From positions 1 to 5,453 of the forward strand of contig DATMBL010000396.1 of the NCBI GenBank assembly GCA_035559295.1: DNA of 5,453 nt, given 5' to 3'. Under the pieces are notes generated by a model that had not been told where the DNA came from, did not search any database, and saw only the letters and a program-made list of their open reading frames with translations. A program made the position numbers and the translations under genes. This DNA comes from DATMBL01 sp035559295 (lineage in GTDB: Bacteria; Desulfobacterota; Binatia; UBA9968). Within the stretch, counting starts at the first letter, position 1; each line of letters begins with the position of its first letter. Shown in pieces: positions 1 to 5,453 of this stretch.

Positions 1-192
1 TGCCGATTGCTCACCGAAGAACTCGGCTCCACGCTCGAGCCGACGCACGGCCCCGCCAAAGCCGGCGAACAGCGCCGGAGCTGTTTGGAGACGGGCCTGG
101 CCCGGCGCGTGCTCGGCTGGACGCCGCGAACGGCTCTGCGCGACGGCCTGCGACAAACGGTCGCGTACTACCGAGACCACGGGCGCGTATGA
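1..192 (+). CDS. NAD-dependent epimerase/dehydratase, C-terminal fragment (5' end outside window)
   Basis: This is the last 63 residues of a protein that begins before the window; the frame is open from base 1 to TGA at 190-192. The segment AGEQRRSCLETGLARRVLGW, followed by TPRTALRDGLRQTVAYYRDH, matches the typical tail of extended short-chain dehydrogenases such as UDP-glucose 4-epimerase and related nucleotide-sugar epimerases/dehydratases. In that family a GE(Q/V)RRS segment lies near the nucleotide-sugar site, and an 'A...LGW.P...L..GL..T..W/Y' helix ends the protein. These are cytoplasmic enzymes that use a tightly bound NAD(P) to remodel activated sugars for envelope polysaccharides. 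The Rossmann motif and the catalytic YxxxK lie upstream, so the exact reaction and symbol cannot be decided. The stop codon overlaps the lepA start (ATGA), suggesting cotranscription and coupled translation. Family confidence is high; substrate is unknown. Confidence 0.85.
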   Translation, partial: CRLLTEELGSTLEPTHGPAKAGEQRRSCLETGLARRVLGWTPRTALRDGLRQTVAYYRDHGRV

Positions 193-1982
193 GTCTGGAG
201 CACATCAGGAATTTTTCGATCATTGCGCATATCGATCACGGCAAATCAACCCTGGCGGACCGGTTGCTCGAATTCACCGGCACGGTAACCGAGAGGGAAA
301 AAACGGCGCAGATCCTCGACAGTATGGAGCTCGAACGCGAGCGGGGCATCACCATCAAAGCCAGCCCGGTGTGCCTGCGGTACCAATCCCGCGACGGCCG
401 GCAATACATGCTCAATCTCATTGACACACCCGGGCACGTGGACTTCACCTACGAGGTGTCACGCAGCCTCGCCGCCTGCGAGGGCGCTTTGCTGGTCGTC
501 GATGCGGCGCAGGGGGTTGAGGCGCAAACCGTGGCCAACGTGCACATGGCGCTCGACCACGATTTGGAGATCCTGCCGGTGATCAACAAGATCGATCTTC
601 CGAGCGCGGATCCCGAGCGCGTGAAAAGAGAGATCGAGGATGTCATCGGTTTGGACGCCTCGGGCGCGATCCTGGCCAGTGCCAAAGAAGGTATCGGAAC
701 CGAAGAGATTCTGGAGGGGATCGTGCGCCGCTTTCCGCCGCCAAAAGGGAGCACGGGCGAACCGCTTCGAGCCCTGATCATCGACAGCTGGTTCGATCCC
801 TATCACGGAGCAGTGGTGATGATGCGCGTGTTCGACGGGCGCGTGCGCAAGGGAAGCCGTATCCGTATGATGTCCAGCGGGCGGACATTCGAAGTCACCC
901 GGGTGGGCATTTTTTCACCGCGACCGGTGGAAACCGCCGAGCTCGGGGCGGGAGAAGTCGGGTTCTTGATGGCCGGCATCAAAGAGGTCACCGAGACGCG
1001 GATCGGCGATACGATCACGTTGGACGAAAACCCCGCGAGCGCGCCGCTCCCCGGATTCAAGCCCTTGAAACCGATGGTGTTCAGCGGCCTCTATCCGACC
1101 GAGGCCAACCAGTACCAGGCGCTGCGCGACGCGCTGGAAAAGCTCAGGCTCAATGATTCTTCGTTCACGTTCGAGCCCGAGACCTCGCAGGCGCTGGGCT
1201 TCGGATTCCGCTGCGGCTTTCTCGGCCTGCTCCATATGGACATCGTGCGGGAGCGCCTCGAAAGGGAGTTTGGCCTGACGTTGATCACGACCGCGGCCAC
1301 GGTCGTATACCGGGTGAGGAAGAGGACGGGAGAGACGCTGCTGATCGACAATCCGGTGAAACTACCGCCCGAGGGCGATATCGAGGAGATCGAGGAGCCG
1401 ATCATCCAGGCGACGATCCATGTGCCGCAGGAATTTCTCGGCGGGGTGTTGAATCTCTGCGAGGAGCGAAGGGGGACCCAGAGGGAGATTCGCTATCTCG
1501 GAGTTAAAAGAGTGGTCGTTACGTACGACTTGCCGCTGAACGAGATCGTAGCGGATTTTTATGATAGGCTGAAATCGGTAAGCCGGGGTTACGCCTCGAT
1601 GGACTACGAGGTCGCCGGTTACCGGCCCGCGGATTTGGTCAAGCTCGACGTGCGGATCAACGGCGAGGCGGTTGACGCCATGTCGATGATCGTGCACCGG
1701 GACAAGGCGTACTACCGCGGCCGCGATCTGGCGCAGCGCATGCGAGAACTCATCCCGCGCCAGCTCTTCGAGGTCGTGATCCAGGCGGCGATCGGCAGCC
1801 GCGTGATCGCGCGCGAGTCGGTCAAGCCGCTGCGCAAGAACGTGACGGCGAAATGCTACGGCGGCGATATCACGCGCAAGCGAAAACTCCTCGAGCGGCA
1901 AAAGGAAGGCAAAAAGCGCATGAAGCAAGTGGGCAAGGTCGAGATCCCGCAAGAGGCGTTTCTTGCCGCATTGAAGATCTGA
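189..1982 (+). CDS. lepA: Elongation factor 4 (LepA), ribosome-associated translational GTPase
   Basis: This is a complete 597-residue protein, about the usual length (E. coli LepA is 599). The GTPase motifs are all present: G1 AHIDHGKS (13-20), G2 RGITIK (52-57), G3 DTPGH (79-83, with the catalytic-type His83), G4 NKID (133-136) and G5 SAK (164-166). A beta-barrel domain follows at roughly 190-280. An EF-G-like domain III follows with the hallmark GFGFRCGFLGLLHMDI near 337-352, then an EF-G C-like domain near 400-480. The LepA-specific C-terminal domain runs from about 487 to the end and includes YGGDITRKRKLLERQKEGKK. In the family this cytoplasmic/membrane-associated GTPase binds ribosomes; back-translocation and a role in initiation or 30S maturation have been proposed. 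The start is ATG 189, because it puts RNFSIIAHIDHGKST at the normal distance from the N-terminus. There is no good Shine-Dalgarno, so translation is probably coupled to the overlapping upstream gene. lepB follows after 37 nt. Confidence 0.98.
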   Translation: MSLEHIRNFSIIAHIDHGKSTLADRLLEFTGTVTEREKTAQILDSMELERERGITIKASPVCLRYQSRDGRQYMLNLIDTPGHVDFTYEVSRSLAACEGALLVVDAAQGVEAQTVANVHMALDHDLEILPVINKIDLPSADPERVKREIEDVIGLDASGAILASAKEGIGTEEILEGIVRRFPPPKGSTGEPLRALIIDSWFDPYHGAVVMMRVFDGRVRKGSRIRMMSSGRTFEVTRVGIFSPRPVETAELGAGEVGFLMAGIKEVTETRIGDTITLDENPASAPLPGFKPLKPMVFSGLYPTEANQYQALRDALEKLRLNDSSFTFEPETSQALGFGFRCGFLGLLHMDIVRERLEREFGLTLITTAATVVYRVRKRTGETLLIDNPVKLPPEGDIEEIEEPIIQATIHVPQEFLGGVLNLCEERRGTQREIRYLGVKRVVVTYDLPLNEIVADFYDRLKSVSRGYASMDYEVAGYRPADLVKLDVRINGEAVDAMSMIVHRDKAYYRGRDLAQRMRELIPRQLFEVVIQAAIGSRVIARESVKPLRKNVTAKCYGGDITRKRKLLERQKEGKKRMKQVGKVEIPQEAFLAALKI

Positions 1983-2010
1983 TCGGTACCGCGTCTGTTC
2001 GCGTTAAACT

Positions 2011-2014
2011 GGAG
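2011..2014 (+). promoter_or_regulatory. Ribosome binding site of lepB (decides start)
   Basis: GGAG lies 5 nt before ATG 2020 and only 2 nt before the in-frame TTG at 2017. The spacing therefore favours the ATG over the adjacent upstream TTG codon as the lepB start. Confidence 0.75.
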
Positions 2015-2019
2015 CTTTG

Positions 2020-2691
2020 ATGTCTCTCGACAAACTCACCAAACAAAAAGAGCGCGCCGCGGCCGCCGGGCATGAGGCTGCGCGCGCCAAATCGACCTTC
2101 CGGGAGTACGCGGAAGCGATCGTCATGGCGCTGCTGCTCGCCTTGTTTATCCGGACCTTTATCGTGCAGGCATTCAAGATTCCGTCGGGATCGATGATCC
2201 CGACCCTGCTGATCGGCGACCACATTTTGGTGAACAAGTTGGCCTATGGCATTCGGATTCCGTTTGCCGAGGACTACGCGATCCGATACCGAATGCCGCA
2301 ACGCGGGGACGTCGTCGTGTTCATCTTTCCCGAAGATCGTTCCAAAGACTTCATCAAACGGGTTATCGCCGTCGGGGGCGAGACCGTCGAAATACGCGAT
2401 AAGAAGGTATTCGTCAACGGCAAGCCGATCGATGATCCCCACGCGCACTTCGAAGGCAGCGAAATCCCCGGAGCCGCGTCGCTCGCCAATCAAGACGAGT
2501 ACGGGCCCAAGACCGTGCCGGAAAACCATGTATTCGTGATGGGCGATAACCGCGATCGCAGCCACGACAGCCGCTTTTGGGGTTTTGTGAATATCGACGA
2601 CATCCGCGGCAAGGCATTTTTGATTTACTGGTCCTGGGACGGGAGCGACCGCTGGGTGCGCTGGGAGCGGATCGGCGATCTGATCCAATAA
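2020..2691 (+). CDS. lepB: Signal peptidase I (leader peptidase), single-anchor form
   Basis: This is a 223-residue membrane-anchored serine protease of peptidase family S26, which cleaves signal peptides from exported proteins on the outer face of the inner membrane. A charged, Ala/Lys-rich cytoplasmic N-terminus (1-30) is followed by one hydrophobic segment (about 31-51). Next comes box B, KIPSGSMIPTL, with the nucleophile Ser58. Box D, DFIKRVIAVGGE, supplies the general base Lys113. Box E, GDNRDRSHDSRFWGFV, spans 175-190. The Ser/Lys dyad and all diagnostic boxes are intact, so it should be active. It is shorter than E. coli LepB (324 residues, two membrane segments), lacking the second anchor and having a compact variable region (about 136-165). 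The ATG at 2020 was chosen over TTG 2017 because of GGAG spacing. It lies 37 nt downstream of lepA, the classic lepA-lepB arrangement, and very likely shares its transcript. The TAA stop is at 2689-2691. Confidence 0.97.
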   Translation: MSLDKLTKQKERAAAAGHEAARAKSTFREYAEAIVMALLLALFIRTFIVQAFKIPSGSMIPTLLIGDHILVNKLAYGIRIPFAEDYAIRYRMPQRGDVVVFIFPEDRSKDFIKRVIAVGGETVEIRDKKVFVNGKPIDDPHAHFEGSEIPGAASLANQDEYGPKTVPENHVFVMGDNRDRSHDSRFWGFVNIDDIRGKAFLIYWSWDGSDRWVRWERIGDLIQ

Positions 2692-2703
2692 GCGTTGAAT
2701 TTT

Positions 2704-2784
2704 CACCACAGAGGGCACGAAGTTCACGAAGGGAATTCAATTTAAAGATTCTTCAACTTCGTGCTCTTCGTGTCCTTCGTGGCG
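2704..2784. repeat. Imperfect intergenic palindrome with arms of 9-bp units (CCACAGAGG/CACGAAG type)
   Basis: Two 28-nt arms, 2704-2731 and 2757-2784, are inverted copies matching at 22 of 28 positions by hand alignment. They are separated by an AT-rich 25-nt spacer in which GAAT and ATTC can extend the pairing. The right arm is three tandem 9-mers, CTTCGTGCT, CTTCGTGTC and CTTCGTGGC (2757-2783). The left arm holds two clear inverse units, GGCACGAAG (2714-2722) and TTCACGAAG (2723-2731), and a degenerate third, ACCACAGAG (2705-2713). Transcribed, it would form a long hairpin between lepB and the helicase gene. No T-run follows either arm, so a standard intrinsic terminator is not supported. 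Similar CACAGAGG/CACGAAGG palindromes are, to my recollection, dispersed in intergenic regions of many environmental bacteria. Their function is unknown to me; transcript processing or 3'-end protection of lepB mRNA is an inference. Confidence 0.8.
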
Positions 2785-2820
2785 CAGTCTCCGACTCTCG
2801 GCTCCTACTTTTAGCTTGGC

Positions 2821-2826
2821 AGAAGG
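2821..2826 (+). promoter_or_regulatory. Probable ribosome binding site of the Lhr-type helicase
   Basis: AGAAGG lies 7 nt before GTG 2834. It is a modest Shine-Dalgarno match at good spacing. The only other in-frame start candidate after the upstream stop (TGA 2696-2698) is TTG 2816, which has no purine-rich tract at the right distance, so GTG 2834 is preferred. Confidence 0.55.
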
Positions 2827-2833
2827 CGACCGA

Positions 2834-5453
2834 GTGGAAATCGATTTTCATCCGCTGGTGCGGGAATGGTTCGCTCGGCGTTTTGCCGGGCCGACGCCGG
2901 CGCAGGAGCTCGGTTGGCGCTCGATCGCGCGGGGGCGTCCCACGCTGATTGCAGCGCCGACCGGGTCGGGCAAAACTCTCGCCGCGTTTCTCTGGTCGAT
3001 CGACCGGTTGATCCGGCGTGCCGCCACGGGACGGCTCGAGGAAACGACGAGCGTCGTCTATGTCTCGCCGCTGAAGGCCCTGGGGAACGATATCGCGAAG
3101 AACCTTCAAGCGCCCCTCGCTGAAATTTACCGGCTGGCGGACCGCGAAGGAGTGTTGCTGCCGGGTATCCGCGTCGCGGTTCGCTCAGGCGATACGCCGA
3201 TGAGCGAGCGCCAGGCGATGATCCGCAGGCCGCCCCACGTCCTCATCACCACTCCCGAATCACTGTATATCCTCCTTACAGCCGAACGGAGCCGGCAATT
3301 TCTGCGCGACGCTGAAACGGTGATCGTCGATGAGATCCACGCGGTCGCCCAAGACAAGCGCGGCGCTCATCTCGCCCTGTCGCTCGAGCGCCTGGATGCG
3401 GTGGCGCAAAAGCCCTTGCAGCGCATCGGCCTGAGCGCCACGCAGAAACCGATCGAGGAGGTGGCGCGTTTGCTCGTCGGGAGCGAGCATGTGCTGCCGG
3501 GCGGCGGGGTCGACTGCGACATCGTCGATGTCGGTCACCAGCGCGAACTCGAGCTTCGGATCGAGTTGCCCGATCAGGAGCTGGGTGCGATCGCAACACA
3601 GCAGATCTGGGCCGACATTTACGAAAAAATACTCGGCCAGGTGCGGGCGCACCGGAGCACGCTCGTGTTTGTCAATACGCGACGGCTCGTCGAGCGCGTG
3701 GCGCACCAACTGAGCGAGCGGCTGGGCGAAGAACAGGTCGGGGCCCATCACGGCAGTCTTTCGCGCGTGACGCGTCTTAAAGTCGAAGAGAAACTCCGAG
3801 CGGGAGCGCTGCCCGTGGTCGTGGCGACGGCGTCGCTCGAGCTTGGCATTGATATCGGTCACGTCGATCTCGTGTGCCACATCGGCGCGCCTCGAAGCCT
3901 CGCGGTTTTGTTGCAACGCGTCGGGCGATCCGGCCACTGGCTGGGCGCGATTCCCAAGGGTATTTTCTACCCGTTGACGAGAGATGATCTCGTGCAATGC
4001 GCCGCCGCGATGCGCTCGGTGCGGCGGGGCGAACTCGACTGTCTCTCGATTCCGGAAAAGCCTCTCGACGTCCTCGCGCAACAGATCGTGGCCGAGGTTG
4101 CAAGCCTTCCGCCTCCACAGGCTCGGCAGAAAACCGTCCGAGAAACCGGCGGCGGTTTGCCGGAAGCGGTCCTGAGCCGTCTGGTGCGCTGCGCTTACCC
4201 GTATCGCAATTTGACGGATGAGGAATTCGAACAGGTCCTCCGGATGCTCAGCGAAGGGGTTGGCGCTCGAACCGGTCGCCGCGGAGCCTACATTCACCGC
4301 GACCGGATAAACGGGATGCTGCGGCCTCGGCGCGGGGCTCGTCTCGCGGCGATCACGAACGGCGGGGCGATTCCGGACACGGCGGATTACGACGTGATCG
4401 AGTTTCCGTCGGAAACGTTCGTCGGCAAGGTCAACGAGGATTTCGCGATCGAGAGCCTCGCGGGAGATATCTTTCTCCTGGGAAACCGGTCGTGGCGCAT
4501 CCGGCGCGTCGGCTCGGGCAAGGTCTGGGTCGAGGACGCGCAAGGGCTCCCGCCGACGATTCCCTTCTGGTTGGGCGAGGCGCCGGCGCGCACCCGTGAA
4601 CTATCCGCCGCAGTCTCCGAACTGCGGCGCGAGCTTGCGGCGCGCAGCGCCGATCCCGCAGCCGCAAGGCAGTGGCTCGCCGACAACGTGCGGTTGGATG
4701 ACGCCGCTGCAGAGCAGCTGGTCGCTTATATCGCCGAAACGCGGTCGGTCCTCGGTTGCGTGCCCGACCGGCACTTGATCGTTGCCGAGCGCTTTTTTGA
4801 CGAGGCCGGAGGGATGCAGCTGGTGATCCATTCACCCTGGGGAGGACGGATCAACAAGGCCTGGGGACTGGCTCTGCGAAAAAGATTTTGCCTGAGCTTC
4901 AATCGGGAGCTGCAAGCCGCCGCTACCGACGACGGCATCGTCATTTCGCTCGTCGAGCAGCATTCGTTTCCCGTCGCCGAGGTGTTCTCGATGTTGCGGC
5001 CCGCGATCGTCGAACGGGAGTTGACCCAGGCGGTGTTGGCATCGCCGTTGTTCACGAACCGATGGCGCTGGAACGCCACGCGGGCGCTTGCCGTGATGCG
5101 CCAGAGCGGCGGTAGAAAGGTGCCGGTCGCGCTGCAGCGCATGCGCGCGGAGGACCTTTTGGCGGCGACGTTTCCCGAGCAGGTCATGTGCCAGGACAAT
5201 CGCGTTGGAGCGGTGGAGATTCCGGATCATCCCCTGGTTCGGGAAACGATGCGGGACTGCCTGCACGAGGCGATGGACATCGCCGGACTGGAGGCGCTCT
5301 TGCAATTGATCGAAGACGGGGCGGTGAAGACGGTTGCTCTCGATACCCCCGCTCCGTCGCCGATGGCGCACGAAATCCTGAACGCGAATCCGTATGCGTT
5401 TCTGGACGATGCGCCGCTCGAAGAGCGCCGGGCGCGCGCCGTGTCGCTACGGC
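2834..5453 (+). CDS. lhr: Lhr-type superfamily 2 DNA/RNA helicase (3' end outside window)
   Basis: The reading frame is uninterrupted for 873 codons from GTG 2834 to the window edge. Motifs in order: FHPLVREWF near the start; TPAQ (21-24); Walker A APTGSGKT (41-48); motif Ia SPLKAL (78-83); TTPESL (139-144); Walker B DEIH (166-169) followed by DKRGAHLALSLERL; motif III SAT (201-203); motif IV LVFVNTRR (277-284); HHGSLS (305-310); motif V ATASLELGID (331-340); motif VI QRVGRSGH (361-368). These form two RecA domains. The winged-helix and beta-barrel part of the Lhr core follows, with GGAIPD, NEDFAIESLAGDIF and TIPFWLGEAP (575-584). The known family comprises ATP-dependent 3'-to-5' single-strand DNA translocases that unwind DNA and RNA:DNA duplexes, linked to DNA repair. 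SPMAHEILNANPYAFLDDAP (846-865 region) marks the end of the core, so a C-terminal extension may follow. It is separated from lepB by 142 nt. Residues about 423-442 form an unusual Pro/Gln linker. A shorter ligase-associated Lhr2-type protein is the main alternative. Confidence 0.93.
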   Translation, partial: MEIDFHPLVREWFARRFAGPTPAQELGWRSIARGRPTLIAAPTGSGKTLAAFLWSIDRLIRRAATGRLEETTSVVYVSPLKALGNDIAKNLQAPLAEIYRLADREGVLLPGIRVAVRSGDTPMSERQAMIRRPPHVLITTPESLYILLTAERSRQFLRDAETVIVDEIHAVAQDKRGAHLALSLERLDAVAQKPLQRIGLSATQKPIEEVARLLVGSEHVLPGGGVDCDIVDVGHQRELELRIELPDQELGAIATQQIWADIYEKILGQVRAHRSTLVFVNTRRLVERVAHQLSERLGEEQVGAHHGSLSRVTRLKVEEKLRAGALPVVVATASLELGIDIGHVDLVCHIGAPRSLAVLLQRVGRSGHWLGAIPKGIFYPLTRDDLVQCAAAMRSVRRGELDCLSIPEKPLDVLAQQIVAEVASLPPPQARQKTVRETGGGLPEAVLSRLVRCAYPYRNLTDEEFEQVLRMLSEGVGARTGRRGAYIHRDRINGMLRPRRGARLAAITNGGAIPDTADYDVIEFPSETFVGKVNEDFAIESLAGDIFLLGNRSWRIRRVGSGKVWVEDAQGLPPTIPFWLGEAPARTRELSAAVSELRRELAARSADPAAARQWLADNVRLDDAAAEQLVAYIAETRSVLGCVPDRHLIVAERFFDEAGGMQLVIHSPWGGRINKAWGLALRKRFCLSFNRELQAAATDDGIVISLVEQHSFPVAEVFSMLRPAIVERELTQAVLASPLFTNRWRWNATRALAVMRQSGGRKVPVALQRMRAEDLLAATFPEQVMCQDNRVGAVEIPDHPLVRETMRDCLHEAMDIAGLEALLQLIEDGAVKTVALDTPAPSPMAHEILNANPYAFLDDAPLEERRARAVSLR

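Noticed and set aside
1983..2010. Promoter between lepA and lepB
   Set aside because: The gap is only 37 nt and I see no credible -35/-10 pair; cotranscription is the simpler reading.
1870..2727. Minus-strand open frame of 285 codons covering lepB and the end of lepA
   Set aside because: It spans two clearly real genes plus the intergenic gap and has no family signature; it is a shadow of GC-rich coding sequence.
2757..2783. CRISPR-like array from the repeated CTTCGTG units
   Set aside because: The units are 9 bp and directly adjacent with no unique spacers, and no cas genes are present.
2704..2784. Rho-independent terminator for lepB
   Set aside because: The hairpin is long and imperfect with a 25-nt spacer and no T-run follows it on either strand; the short TTTT at 2809-2812 is 24 nt beyond the stem.
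2577..2948. Small + strand open frame crossing the end of lepB, the palindrome and the start of lhr
   Set aside because: It overlaps two confident genes in another frame and its middle is translated repeat sequence (LQLRALRVLRGA), a common source of spurious hypothetical proteins.
4100..4170. Frameshift in the helicase gene at the divergent linker
   Set aside because: The frame is continuous with clear Lhr motifs on both sides, and neither alternative + strand frame encodes the usual family sequence there.
3260..4543. Long open frame of over 400 codons on the minus strand opposite the helicase gene
   Set aside because: Its translation is rich in Arg, Ala and His with no recognisable motif, while the + strand frame carries every helicase motif in order. 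Antisense openness is expected in high-GC genes.

Overview
The window is high-GC (visibly around 60%), densely coded bacterial chromosome, with every supported gene on the + strand. It suggests an uncultured proteobacterium in the broad sense, perhaps deltaproteobacterial-like. LepA carries a domain-V/C-terminal wording (PLNEIVADFYDRLKS, RGYASMDYE) of the kind I associate with that group. LepB is the short single-anchor form. A CCACAGAGG/CACGAAG-type intergenic palindrome also fits. This placement is weak, and the sequence does not fix the taxon.

Layout: (1) positions 1-192 hold the C-terminal end of an extended-SDR sugar-nucleotide epimerase/dehydratase. (2) lepA (elongation factor 4), 189-1982, starts inside the epimerase stop codon (ATGA overlap). 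(3) lepB (signal peptidase I), 2020-2691, follows 37 nt later with a clear GGAG ribosome binding site. (4) The 142-nt lepB-lhr gap contains an imperfect inverted repeat (2704-2784) whose arms are built from 9-bp units. (5) A large Lhr-type superfamily 2 helicase starts at GTG 2834 and runs open off the right edge, with 873 codons visible.

The epimerase, lepA and lepB look like one transcription unit. lepA and lepB together form the familiar pairing of a ribosome-associated GTPase with the leader peptidase that processes exported proteins. The epimerase-lepA overlap suggests translational coupling, but no functional link is evident. The helicase belongs to DNA repair/nucleic-acid remodelling and is separated from lepB by the palindrome, so it may be a separate unit; no promoter is convincingly visible.

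I found no new multi-gene system, mobile element, CRISPR array or RNA gene. The most unusual structure is the modular intergenic palindrome. The rest is conserved housekeeping sequence with small peculiarities.
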